A stretch of 64,000 nucleotides of DNA, taken from NCBI RefSeq assembly GCF_048544455.1, contig NC_133528.1, positions 50,644,293-50,708,292 of the forward strand. The letters run 5' to 3'. The notes under the pieces are model-generated. The model saw nothing but the letters and a program-made list of their open reading frames with translations, was not told the DNA's origin and did not search any database. Origin of the DNA: Silene latifolia. Its lineage: Eukaryota > Streptophyta > Magnoliopsida > Caryophyllales > Caryophyllaceae. Both the position numbers and the translations under genes were made by a program. This document shows, in pieces, positions 1-11,700 of this stretch (positions are counted from its first letter, which is position 1; each line of letters starts with the position of its first letter).

Positions 1-697
1 GCAAAGTTTGATTCTCCACAACTTTGCATGCAGTCCCTTTCCCTAAAATATCATTAACTCTCTTATATCTTTTATTCAAATCATTAAATTTATCCTCACA
101 TTGTTGTGGAGACACATAAAACCCTTTCTCCATCATCGCCCTCGAAACCGACTTCCATTTCCCTTTCTTCTGCATGGCTCCACCACCACCACCACCACCA
201 CCACCAAAACCCGGTTTCTTCTTATCGGATCCTAATTCAGGTCCTACTCCCACCACCTCATCTCCTATATAATAAACAGCCATAATTAGCAGTCTCACCA
301 TGTTATCAGTCCATTTCATCCTTTGCCATGGTGAAACAATAGTTCCACTTCCACCATTGTTGCTGTTTTCAGCTTTTCTCTTCAAACTGGATGATGAACT
401 ATTTTCCTGATCATTTGGTTCATCTTCATCACTGTTGGTCACTTGGGTTGCCTGAATTTTGCCATTCTGAGACGGGTTCGGGTTTGGGTTTGGGTTTGGG
501 TTTGAGTTTGGATTAGGATTAAATGATGGGTAGTTTGGTTGCCTCATTGAAAGTTGAGTTTGTTGTTGATCAATTTGTTGTTGAAAACCCATAATTTGAG
601 AGTGATTTTGGAGGTTGGATTGTGGATTTTGAGTCTGTAAGGGCATTCCTGCACCCATGTTTGGGTACATTCTTCCTGATAAACCTTTTCCTTCCAT
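1..697 (-). CDS. Trihelix (Myb/SANT-like) transcription factor, N-terminal 232 residues, runs off window
   Basis: The reading frame starts at the ATG at 697-695 and stays open to base 1, so only the N-terminal part is present. Residues about 1-75 are low-complexity, rich in Gln, Asn and Pro, with an Asn-Pro repeat near 59-75. An acidic and Ser-rich stretch and a basic LKRKAE motif follow near 105. From about residue 122 comes a trihelix-type DNA-binding domain: a WQRMKWTDNMVRLL helix, a Gly-rich insert (about 163-173), then KKGKWKSVSRAMMEKG, QQCEDKFNDLNKRYKRV and the signature ILGKGTACKVVEN. That tail is typical of a plant trihelix subgroup of nuclear DNA-binding proteins. The exact subfamily member is not assignable. 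The upstream sequence is pyrimidine-rich on the minus strand, as expected for a plant leader. No frame damage is seen. Confidence 0.88.
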   Translation of the reverse strand, partial: MEGKGLSGRMYPNMGAGMPLQTQNPQSNLQNHSQIMGFQQQIDQQQTQLSMRQPNYPSFNPNPNSNPNPNPNPNPSQNGKIQATQVTNSDEDEPNDQENSSSSSLKRKAENSNNGGSGTIVSPWQRMKWTDNMVRLLIMAVYYIGDEVVGVGPELGSDKKKPGFGGGGGGGGGAMQKKGKWKSVSRAMMEKGFYVSPQQCEDKFNDLNKRYKRVNDILGKGTACKVVENQTL

Positions 698-952
698 TTT
701 TCAAACAAAAAACAATTAGAAATACTATTATTTTATTAAGATTAGTCAAATAAATAAAACAAAGATGCAAACTTTAAATATATTATGAGTACTAAAAATA
801 AAAGATTTAAACTTTTTACTGAACAAACTACTGAAAAGCTCAGAAATCTATGCTACTGATCAAATATTTTGTTTCTTTTTTTTTTTGGGTATGAAGAGAA
901 AAGAGGGTAAAAGAGAGGAATATTGGGTGGAAATAGCAGAAAATAGAGCGGA

Positions 953-965
953 GTATATATTAAAA
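953..965 (-). promoter_or_regulatory. Candidate TATA box of the trihelix gene
   Basis: An AATATATA block on the minus strand lies about 260 bases upstream of the trihelix ATG, which leaves room for a plausible 5' leader. It is supported only by position and composition. Confidence 0.3.
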
Positions 966-2120
966 TGGTGAATTAGTAACTGAAGGTTAATTCCCATAGT
1001 ATTTAAGATTACTGGTTTTGGAAATACAGGGGCACAGTACACAGAATTCACTTAAGATTTGCTCCCCACTGTCCACTGTTTTTGTTTGCCTTCCTTCTTT
1101 TTAGTGAGCAAATTAGCTGTGCTGGAGTGTGTTTATCGTGAACTTTGCTAAAAAAGACAATTTTTTAGGGAAAAAGGAACGTGTAGTAGCGTACCTATCT
1201 TTGTACTTTGACTTGAATCTCCTTAAAATATGGAATCAGAGTCAATTGGGTGACAATGTCACTTGGGGGTCTTACTGTGTCGAAGGGTAAAATTATTTAT
1301 GTTGGGGTTAATGAGGTAATTAGGAGTATGTAGATGGTGTAATCCGGGCTATTAGTGTCATTTATAGTAAAAAAAAATTATAAGAACGATACGAGGTGAT
1401 TGTCATATCGTAATTTTCTCATGATTAGTAGAATCTAATGTATAACGAACGTATCTTTAAGAGGGTTTGTTAGTTACTAACAACGGGTTTTCGGCTGCAA
1501 AAAAAAGTAACGGGCTTTAAAATTGTCGTTATATTAGTTCCCTTCTTGATTTTTCATCCATTTTGTCGTATTCGCAAACGGAGCATGTCATACAATTAGC
1601 GCACGCACGTGGCAGCTTTAATTGGCTTGTCGTATTCGCAAATTGTCTTTTATTACTTGTGTAATTGAAACGTCTCTCAATCATTTGATGGTATCTTACG
1701 AGTCCTTTTTATTATTGATATTTACAAGCTCCCAAATAAAAATGATATCAATACCAAAGAAGTAAATTAAATATAACTGCTTTGGCTCCTAATAGCATGT
1801 CTACGAAAAGGTTTGTAGTATGCAGTTGCTTCAAACTTAAAGCGATGTTCTTCAAACTCAAAGCAATGTTTCTCGGTGGACCTAACAAAATAAACCTGAA
1901 CCCGAAAAATCGATTGAATATATTTGAATTGACATCCAATCGAAGAGTTGACATGAGTAATCTAAATACTACCCGAAACCCGATTAAATTGTAATCGAAC
2001 CGAATTTGATGTATCCCGAAAGTTACCGAACGTGAATACATCTCAACCAAGATTAACTGAACTAATTGACATGAATTAATGATATTTATTTTCTCATAAA
2101 ACATTGTCACTTTAGATAAG
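966..2120. other. Intergenic DNA, no gene recognised
   Basis: AT-rich DNA upstream of the trihelix gene. Open frames at 1748-2134 on both strands show no recognisable domain and overlap each other. The stretch 1890-2030 repeats short CCGAA/CCCGA words on both strands, as in decayed hAT-like elements, but no ends can be defined. Confidence 0.4.
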
Positions 2121-2694
2121 GGGGATGTGCACATTAAGAAGCTGGGATCGCTCGTTGCGATGAGCGGGGCTTAGGTGGTACGGTTGCGGTCCCCACTGGC
2201 GGTGTGGGTTACCTGTTGCGATGAGTAACCTTGCAGAACTACACATTTTAGTGTGTAGTCAGTTATTGGTAACTGTTGGAATTTGAGTATTGGTAATTGT
2301 GTTGTTTATCATTGTTTCCGCTGCGTATACTCGATCTGGTTATACAATTGACTGACCCCGTCTTATGTTTTCAAAACTGTGGTGATCCATTCGGGGATGG
2401 TGAGCAGTTGACTTAGCATGTGATGAATGTTGAGATAGCTCGCGGGATATGGATTGGCGGAGTCATCACTTGTTGCGTCGCTAGCTGTAGCTGAGTTTAG
2501 CTATTATGACTTTTGGTTTTGGTTGTACCGTTTGGAGTTTTTGGACTTGTAACCTTTTTTCATTTAAAGTTGTTTTAATAAAGTTGTTCATTATGGTTTC
2601 TATGATGCGTACTAACTCGGGTAACCTAGATGGTAGCACCCTTATATGCTAAGGTAGTCCTTGGTAAGACACTTTGGTATATGGGAGTGTTACA
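2121..2694 (+). mobile_element. 3' fragment of an LTR, family with TGTAAYACCC...GGGTGTTACA ends
   Basis: The last about 570 bases of an LTR that recurs in this window. It shares ATGTGCACATTAAG, GGTGATCCATT and the terminal GTGTTACA with the copies at 5500-7627, and in inverted form with 5928-7272. The LTR end is at 2694. The 5' part (U3 and TATA region) is missing and no internal retrotransposon sequence is attached. Confidence 0.65.
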
Positions 2695-2858
2695 CATACC
2701 AAGAACGGAAATAAGATATGCCTTCTCAAAATCTTTTTCCTTACTCTCGTGAAGTAAAAAGTTATGTTATACATCCATTTCATGACGGAAATAAGCTATT
2801 GATGCTACCTTCTTTGTAATTATAAACTGACCCATCTATCACCATCTTTCAAGCTTAC

Positions 2859-3760
2859 TTTTTGGCCTTTTTGAGACCTAACAAGCTTCAACAACCCCAG
2901 TGTAACCAAACCCAAATTATAAATTATTGCAGAAAGACACGAAAGACTGAAGTCCACTGCAGCTAGAATGTTTCTGTCTGTTGCATTGTTCCAAGAACTG
3001 AACAAGTCAAGAAAATAAGAAAAACTATGTAGGTACTGGATTTATTACATTAAACCCGAACAGTCACATGCTATATGATTATCTTTTTAGGGTTATATCA
3101 AATGAGTGACATCTTTAGGAAAATTGCAATGACAAAATTGTGAATTAGTTACCTGCTGATGTTGAGGAAGAGACTAAATGGTCTCTACTTCAGGGGATTT
3201 ATATGTCTTCGACAAATTAAAGCAAATGCCATATGATGGATTTGTACCTGTGATACGAAAAGGTGAAGGTCATATCATTCCATAAGCAAGACGAACTTTG
3301 TTTGTAAGCCAAGGAATAACTAAGCATCCACAATAATGACAACTAAAAATGACTTTCTCCATATTAAAAATTAGAAAGTGCTTATCTAAAATGACTTAGA
3401 TACAACGAGCTAATGAAGACTAACCGACAATTTGAATGCATAATCCTGTTGTATGGCAGAATGTTGCATTACACTACTGACTTCACAACAGTGATAACAC
3501 GATAAGGGCAGCGAGCGATAGAAGGGTGCATTTGATCAAATAGTTCAGTCCCTTATCTTAGGTGAATTTGAATTATACACTACAGAAAATAGAGTGCGAC
3601 GTCATAGTCAATGACTATTTGAGGACTTACAACATCTATCTCTCGAGAAACTAGAGCTGCTGGAATATTTTTTTGGTTAGAGGAAACTTCTTCAGCCGAT
3701 GATATATTGACGTCACTGGCAGTTTCTTTCCTCTCGGATTCTAACACCTCAATCGCACTC
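2859..3760 (-). pseudogene. Possible split-gene relic (three exon-like blocks), function unknown
   Basis: Three minus-strand blocks have good splice signals on both sides: 3760-3631 (after AAATCAG, before GTAAGT), 3247-3153 (after ATCACAG, before GTAACT) and 2997-2859 (after TTGTTCAG, before GTAAGC). The first encodes 43 acidic and Ser-rich residues beginning SAIEVLESERKE. The second has a stop in the best-looking frame. The third encodes a hydrophobic segment with LAAVDFSLSCLSAIIYNL. I do not recognise the protein. Sequence upstream of 3834 on this strand is replaced by an LTR, so the gene is probably truncated by that insertion. It could also be chance exon-like sequence. Confidence 0.28.
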
Positions 3761-4143
3761 CTGATTTAAAAAAAAAAAAACTGAGAATCATGCCTCAGAT
3801 GTCTCATGGTTGGATACTTCAGTGACTTAATTACTTTTATGAACCCTAAACCTCTCTAAACCCTTCATAAACATCTTTTGAGAAAATTAAGCTTGGATTT
3901 GGGGATTTAGCATCTTCTTCAATCTTTCTTTGTCAATTTTCTATTGTAAGTCATAATATATGCTTTTAATCTATTGAATAGTTCTCTTAACCCTAGAATT
4001 TAGGGGAAAGTGAGATTTTGTAATAGGATCTTGTAATTGGAGATTTGGGCAACTAGTTGATTGTAGTAGAGGATTTCATCCATTACATTGTTGTAGGACA
4101 TTGTTGTGATAGAAATTACTTGATTAATTGTAGGAGGATTTCA

Positions 4144-5175
4144 AGTTTGCTTTTGCCTAAAACTGTTTCTAGCCAAATTGATAGGATTTGCAAGAACGTT
4201 TTATGGGGTATTTCTGATGGGGAAAGGATGGAGGATAGTCTTCAAAAGCTGGAAACAAATTTCTTCTCCTAGATCAGCTGGAGGGCTTAATGTTAAAGAG
4301 TTGACTTCTTGGAACTACTCACTATTATGCAAATGGATCTGACAACTTTCTAGCTCTTGTACCAGTAAATGGACAGGATGGGTAACAAAACATATACTTA
4401 AGCAAGAGGATATATGGCATGTTAAGGCAAAAGATCACTTTTCCTTCAGTATAAAAGGGATCCTAGTAGCAAGAGATCAATTGGTCAGTCTTGGAGGTAC
4501 AGTTCAGAATGCTCAGGGGTTTTTGCAGGGCTGGGTTGTGGGGTCAAAGCTCAGTCTGGAAAAAGCATATGTCTATTTCAGGAATGCTCCAGCTGTGGGT
4601 AGTTGGACTGATGGACTTGAACACTATAGCATTGTACCTTGCCATAGGGTTATTTGCTCTTTGGCTGCTCAACAACAGCTAGCAACTATTGATAATTTAT
4701 AGTAGAGGGGCATTCCATATGCTAATAGATGTATACTTTGCCAATTTATTCTTTAATTGCACTGTCTCAAAGGAAATATGGAGGCTATTGCTCCTTTGGA
4801 TGAGGATTAAAAGGCTTGGCTTGCATCTTCTTGAGAAACTGAACTATAAAAGGGGAGGTTCAAGGCATTGGCATCAGGTTTGGTTGGGTGTTGCATTGGT
4901 TGTCACAGTTCATCAAATTTGGACTTAACGTAATCAGAGAGTGTTTCGAGGGCAGCAGCCGCATGTTCATCAGATTGTCAGAAGGACTAAATTTCTGGTT
5001 GCAGTTCGAATGTTGATGGGGGAAAACAAATCCGGATTTTAAATGGATTGAGGAGAGCATATGCTCATAACTCATAAGCTTTAGATTGTATAACTTCTAG
5101 TAGATAGAATTTTGCAAACATTGTAATTTCTTTTCTAAATGAAATGAAATGATGATTTCTTGCACACAAAAAAAA
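4144..5175 (+). mobile_element. 5'-truncated L1-type LINE fragment (3' end of ORF2)
   Basis: Broken plus-strand frames encode the C-terminal part of a plant L1 ORF2. One block reads LLLPKTVSSQIDRICKNVLWG, the region after the reverse transcriptase. Further on come an AGGL motif, a CILC zinc-ribbon-like piece, NCTVSKEIWRLLLLW and a final RTKFLVAVRMLM. Frame changes and stops occur throughout. The insert ends in an A-rich tail (5167-5175). It is flanked by imperfect target duplications, ATTGTAGGAGGATTTCA (4127-4143) and ATTGTAAGAGGTGACTTCA (5176-5194). The host LTR resumes directly after the right copy. Confidence 0.75.
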
Positions 5176-5707
5176 ATTGTAAGAGGTGACTTCATATGAG
5201 CTAGTGCTTGCTTGTGCTTGTTGGAGATTTATTTCGAGGTAGGGTTTCTCTACTCGTTTCTTGATAGTATAGATGATTGCATATGTGAATGTGATGCCGA
5301 GATGTGATACTTTGTGATATTTGGGTGAATTGCCATATGATACTTGTGATTCTTGGAGATTTGGCATAATTGGTATAATTGTATTGTGGTATTATGATAC
5401 ATGTGACATATGTGTGTTCTTATGGAGTGGTGGTGTTAGGGAGGAGGTTGCGGGAGACCGACCTCACGCCCAAGATCGCTCCTTGAGGGTCCCGCCTCAA
5501 AGAGGATGTGCACATTAAGGTTCTGGGTTATTGACTTCATGTTGTGATGCAAACCTGACTGTCGTATTTCAGGTTGCGATCCGAACACATAGTACTCCAT
5601 GTTGCGATGCGGGTACCTTCGAGCTGCGATCCGGCTGTTGGTGGCGGTGTTGCGATGTCATCACCGGGTTGTGGAAGATGAGGAGTATGGGTTTGGAGTT
5701 GGAGATG

Positions 5708-5845
<138 letters not shown>

Positions 5846-5927
5846 TGCATTTATGTAATTGTGACCATTTGTACTATTGAGATTAACCTTTAAGCTGTTT
5901 TCTAATTTACGGTGATCCATTTGATAT

Positions 5928-7272
5928 TGTAACACCCCCGCACACCAGGACGCCTTACCAAGGACCGTTCCAGTGTATGGCGGTGTCACCATCTCGGTTT
6001 CCCGAGGAAGTAGATCAAATCAGACAATAAAAGAACAATTATAAAATATTAATGTACCTTATACAATACGACTCAATACAAACTACTTATACCAAAATAA
6101 AGACTACAACAACTCATGACACAGCTCTTCTAGACTGGTAGCGTGATGACTCGATCCCTCCAATCCTAGCAGCCACAATCAACGGTACCTGCTAAGCCAA
6201 CTGCTCACCATCCCCGAATGGATCACCGCAGATACCACAAAACAACACGGGGTCAGTACCGACTAATCAAATGTAAAACAGGTAACAATGAAACCAGCTG
6301 ATCATCCTCAAACCCAGTCTCCCGACCTCACACAGTAACCGACTACACACCGAAGTGTGTAGCCCTGCCAGATTACCCATCGCAACAGGTAACCCTCGCC
6401 GCCAGTGGGTGACCGCAGCCCATCCCACCTAGTCCAGCTCATCAGTGAGCGACTAACAATCCCTGTCCCTTAATGTGCACATCCCCTCCCGTGGCAGGTT
6501 CCACGGAGGGCGAACTAGGGTGTGAAGCCACTCCCGCAAGTGACTCCACCACAATCACAACACACACACAGCACCACAACCGTCCCAATACCTCCACACC
6601 AACATCGTCAAACAACGCCCGAACACCGATGATCAACAGATAACAAAAGATGTGCAACAATAACAATCACAATCAATTAACGGTACTGAGTAGGAAAACC
6701 TACCTCATCACAATCATGAGAGACATCTATATACAGCCAAGCAGGACTCCTGTATGCATTCTACAACGATAACCATATCCTATTACACAACTATCCTCAA
6801 TGAACTACCCAAAAGAACACAAGGCAGAGACTTACCTAACAACACGCATCGACGGTGAGATAGACGACAACCACGCACGCCATCCCTCCTAAGCGAATCC
6901 CGTCCTTCCCATGATGAAGGTTTAGGCTATATTTATGAGGGTGTGTAGAAATGGGTGATAAAAGAGAGAGGTAGGCTAGGGTTAGAGAAAGCGGAACTGT
7001 CGAGGAAATGGGAAAAGAAATGAATCTCGCGAACTTGCATTTTATATGACGCGTCGACAGCAACCATACTCGGTCGAGTACTGGAGTACTCGGCCGAGTA
7101 GGCTCTACTCGGTCGAGTATAGGTGATACTCGGCCGAGTAGCCTCTGCTAGGTCGAGTAAACCACCCTATAAGGTTCATGTAATAAGTCTGATCCCTCAC
7201 CCATTCATCCCTACAGTCTGTCTTGGTCAACAGGGTCGGTCAACAGAGTCCTTGAATATCCCGGGTATTATA
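5928..7272 (-). mobile_element. Solo LTR (1345 bp) inserted in LTR copy A
   Basis: On the minus strand the element runs from TATAATACCC at 7272 to GGGTGTTACA at 5928, matching the ends of the family except for TG mutated to TA at the 5' end. It is flanked by a perfect 5-bp duplication GATAT (5923-5927 and 7273-7277), the size made by LTR-retrotransposon integrases. The flanking sequence rejoins exactly into the order seen in the 2121-2694 copy. It contains a palindrome array (7067-7159) and then a minus-strand TATA-like ATATAAAA near 7040. No internal region is present, so it is a solo LTR made by LTR-LTR recombination. Confidence 0.85.
7067..7159. repeat. Array of five 14-bp palindromes, TACTCGGYCGAGTA
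   Basis: Copies start at 7067, 7087, 7106, 7127 and 7147 (the last degenerate), so spacing is 19-21 bp. The central dinucleotide alternates between GGTC and GGCC cores. The array lies in the U3 part of the solo LTR, just upstream of its TATA-like block on the minus strand. Confidence 0.9.
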
Positions 7273-7627
7273 GATATTTCTGGTAAATGGCGAGCAGTGC
7301 ATTCTGACAGGTCTTGATTGTTGAGCTGGCTAGATAGGTCGGAGGTGCTTGGGACAATTCTTCACCTAGTTTAAAATTTTGAGACTTGGTTATAGTTGAT
7401 ATAGTTTTGATACATTTTTTGTTATATAATTTTGGTTTTCAGTTTTGGATTTTGGTTGAGATGTATTAGCATTTCTTAACAGTTGTTAAATAGATTACTA
7501 AATAAAATATAAACTTGTTTCACGATGGTTGGTTTGATGCATACTATCTCGGGCAACCGAGATGATGACCCTTTCATTTGCTAAGGAAAGTCTTGCTAAA
7601 AGCTCCTTGATGAATGAGGGTGTTACA

Positions 7628-8096
7628 AACTAAATTTATTATTTCACCTAACTCATAAATCTATTGTTATTAATATGAAAACTTAATTGTTTGATTGTTT
7701 AACGTTTTCATCTACTTAATCTTAATGATCAACCAAAATTAATACTAATAATTATACTACCTAGCATTAAAATCTTTATAATACAACTAAAAAAATGTAA
7801 TATAAAACAATATATAGAGGGATAACACAAAACATTTTAAAGTTTGTATTCATATTTCATTCGCTTTATTATGAACCCTCCTTTGAATATTTTAAGAAGT
7901 GAATTTGGTGTTTGATGACTTTAACTTTTGTTCTAATTTTATCTTTTGCACACTCAGAGAACGTATGCGAAGTCAAATGTCAAGTCCACAATTTTTCATT
8001 TTTCAAGTATAATATTATATTTTAAATTTATAATATGTTATCAAATAAACATTACATTTATTTTTATTTATATGAATGGTTAAGTTCGACTCTAAT
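7628..8096. other. AT-rich intergenic DNA
   Basis: No open frame, splice pattern or terminal repeat is recognisable between LTR copies A and B. Confidence 0.5.
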
Positions 8097-8277
8097 TGTA
8101 ATACCCCCAGTTAGGAAACACTCGGTCGAGTAAGGAAGTGTACTCCACCGAGTACTCCACACTCGACCGAGTGTGGTGGACCGAGTGCGTTCTGGGTTTA
8201 ACCCTGGTCTTGACTAGGTGACACTCGACTGAATGCTCCGGTTCAGACCCAAAAATGCGAGTTTCGGTTCCGTGTTG

Positions 8278-8329
<52 letters not shown>

Positions 8330-8780
8330 GAATAGTATTTTGCCTCTTTTTACGAACCCTAAAACACTCTCTAACTCCCTCAAACCCTCTCTAAACCTTA
8401 CCTATCATCTTTCAAGGAGATTTAGCTAGGGATTTGAAAATTCAACATCATCCTTATCTTTCCTTTGCCTTTTTCATATTATGAGTCTTTATTTTTTATT
8501 TTAATCTTTTTTATTGTTACCTAGACCCTAGAAATTGAGGGAAATTGAGGGTTTTGCTAATTGGGTAAATTAATTCGGGATTTGAGTAATTAGATGATTA
8601 TATGTATTATATTGTTGTAAAACATGATTGTGATAGAAATTACTTGGTTAATTATAGAAGGGACTTGATGGACTTGAAATTCTTACACGTTGTGCTTTAT
8701 GGAAGGTTGCTAAAAGTTAGGGTTTTCCCTACTCGATTTCAATATTATGGATTTGTACATGTGTTATGATTGTTGAAATT
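8097..8780 (+). mobile_element. LTR copy B, 5' part with U3 palindromes and TATA repeat
   Basis: Starts with TGTAATACCCCC at 8097. Palindromic ACTCGGTCGAGT-like motifs follow at 8120, 8142, 8161 and about 8178. A (TA)n tract comes at 8279-8325 and then a leader-like region beginning CGAACCCTAAA that aligns with LTR copy A. The right boundary (about 8780) is where similarity to copy A fades, so the 3' end is missing or diverged. Confidence 0.6.
8279..8325. repeat. (TA)n microsatellite at the LTR TATA-box position
   Basis: A 47-base TA run occupies the place of the core promoter in LTR copy B, between the palindrome array and the transcribed leader. Confidence 0.9.
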
Positions 8781-11700
8781 GCATTATAACATGATAATGG
8801 GTAATTGTTGGCAATCTCATACCTATTCAAAAATGAATATTTATAATTTTATTTTTAGATACCTAAATTTATGAACTGTATAACGTACATACTTACAACC
8901 TAGTTCGTTGAAAATCATGGATCAAGGTTAGTTTTCTAATGTCCCTTCTAATTGTATTTGGGTTAACTTAATTCAAGTCTACATTGATTCTTGGTATTGA
9001 TTTCATTATCGAAATCATTAAAGTAATCTTTCCTGAACCGAAATCGACCCTACCCACAATAAGCTAACCCAAACCTGTGTTCACCCGACACAACTCAAAC
9101 TCGAGATAAAACCGTCCCGCTTTGATCGGATCCATAACCTATCTGAGTGACCCGATTGCCAACATACAGCAGAAGAATTTGATACATACTCAAAAAGAGA
9201 AAACGAGGGGTGACTGGTAGGCCTGAGGAGTGACGACCCCAGGTTTGCAACAAGCGTCAGGTAAAATTAACTTCTTTTAACAATGGTGCCTACTCATTTC
9301 AGTGTCAAATACTCTGCTTGTTACGTTTATGTGCACGGTTTTTGTAGTTTCTTATTTCGTCAATTGTAATTGTTTCTTTGATGTTAATCATAGTTGTAGG
9401 ATTACTTTGACCTAATTTTTATAGTTTATTGTATTGTGAGTATTATTTTGTTTCATTAATTTGTTGTTGAATTTTGATGTAATGCTGTGAGTGCAGTGTC
9501 GTGTTGCATGAGTGTGAATAAGTGTGTTAAGCGTCGTCGGCTTTTCTTTCATGGTAAACACGATTTAGAGAGAAAGGAGGAAGGGGCAAAGTTGGAAATA
9601 TGATGGAAAAAATACGGAGACGAAAACGATTTTGAGTGAAAGTGAGGGAGATAGGACGAAGGAGCAAAGTTTGAAATATTATGAAAAGGGCAACAATGTA
9701 AAAGAAAAGACGAATTCATTTAATAATTGGGTTTGTAGCTATGATCAATAAGAGGAGGGAAAATGTTTGTAATAAGGCTAATCAGATGATTAGTCACGCA
9801 GTGCTTGACGAATTGCTGAATCTGTAAGTTACGAATTAGATAATACTCATAATAACTAAGCAGGAAATTAGGAGAGCAATGTAGGTGCTTAACTTGTATG
9901 ATCGAGATACAAAGTTAATTGCTTCATTTTTCAGAAGCGCCCAAGTTTATGGTTGAAAGTTATTTCAATACATTTTCGTGTGTCTAGTCATGGTTACCAG
10001 ATTCACTCAGTAGTGTTAGTGTAATAGTGTCTCATCTTGGTTACCATATTCAGTCCCGTAGTGTTGGTTTCAAACTTTCATCATGGTTATCATGGTAGTT
10101 AGTAACTCACTACCCTATGATTCAGGAATTGATTTGCCTTTATTTGCAAATTCAGATGCCCAAATTCATGAATTCACTCAAATTTGTGTTAATTCGCCAT
10201 AATTAGCAAATTAGGAGTGTTGTAACCGGTGAAAAATAGGGAACTTTGAGGTTTAATACTTTAATTGTGACTAAAAGTCATACTTGGAATGTTTAATACA
10301 CAAACAAAGTAATAAAAAATTCATTTAGATATAGTAATACTTTAATTGGGGTAATGTTGTTATTGTTGTATGAAGATACTAAGTATTTCATTTTTATTTA
10401 AGATAACTTTTTTATATCAAAATAAATTGGCTCATAATCAGTTAGTTTATCATGATTTTCCTTGTAAAGATGTTTTCCTGAGTGTAATCTCTCATTTAAT
10501 TCCTTAATCAATATCAAGCGTATTAACATTAAGAATTCACATTTTATGTTTATTTTAAATACTCCCAGTGTATTGAATAGTCTATCAAGGGCCTATTGCG
10601 ATATTCGCAAGTATTCATATTGGGGATGTTACGAAATTGGTAAGAATACTGTCGTACTAGTTGATACGTTTGCGTTATTTGGTTAAGTTTGGTGGTGATT
10701 ACTTTGGCCATGAGGAGATTAGATGATGGCGCTGCTTTTGCACTTATTAATGAGAAAATGAGAGAGATAGAGGCGCTAAGTGCTCAGGCTGTATATCTTG
10801 AAATGTTTACTTTAATATATTGAAAACAGATTTTCTGGCTCTTTTCTTTTTGTTTCGTGCCAAAGTGCATGACTAATCTACCCAGAGGCAACTGTGCAAT
10901 TCAATAACGATATGTACTGGTGCAATGCTGTAACCTAGAAAGTAGAAAGTAGCTGACCAGGAAGAGTAGAAAAAAAATGGTGGCTAGTAGGGGAACAAGA
11001 GATGAGAGGGAGAACTGGAGGCGTTGACTGTGACGTTTTCAACCAAGTTCTAATTTTTTTATTGATAGTTTTTCTTCAGTCGTTTTTGCTTGTTGAACGT
11101 TGCATTCTTTAGCTTATTGAGGATTTGAAGCTTGCATTGTTTTTTCTAAGAAGTGGAGCTTACTTCTGCACTTGGGATTTACTGTGCCAGTTTTAATGAG
11201 CAAATGGGCTTAGTGGTTTACTCTACTGTTTCGGCTTTTGTTGATTAATTTTCGATATGTAAAATGCATTAGTGAGTGGTAATAATGAATAAATTTGGGG
11301 ATCACAAGGTAAAGGTAATGCTTTGAACTTTCATTCTTTTGTTGTTGGTCTATCTCATTTGTTCTAATTTGTGTTTCTCTCAGCTAGAGTCATCTCATCT
11401 TTCTGTTTTTTTCCCCTTTTCACATCCATCCATATCCTGCTTTTCTTTTTCAATTGTAAGACTTTCTAAATCTATTTCCGTGCTCATTCCTTCTTTAGAT
11501 CTCTGGTATGTCATTCTTATGATTCTACTTATGACGTTTATGTTCGTTGGTCGATCAATCGGTTAATCTGTTCTGTTTCATTTGTTTAATCTAAATAATT
11601 CAGCGGTATTTGGCGTTGGAAGTGCATTCGAGTGTGCAACATTATGTATAGGCTGCAATGGATGAGATAGCAATAATAAAACAAATGCATGGAGACCATG

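Noticed and set aside
1748-2134. 128-residue open frame on the minus strand
   Set aside because: No recognisable domain, overlapping frame on the other strand, and repetitive CCGAA-type content.
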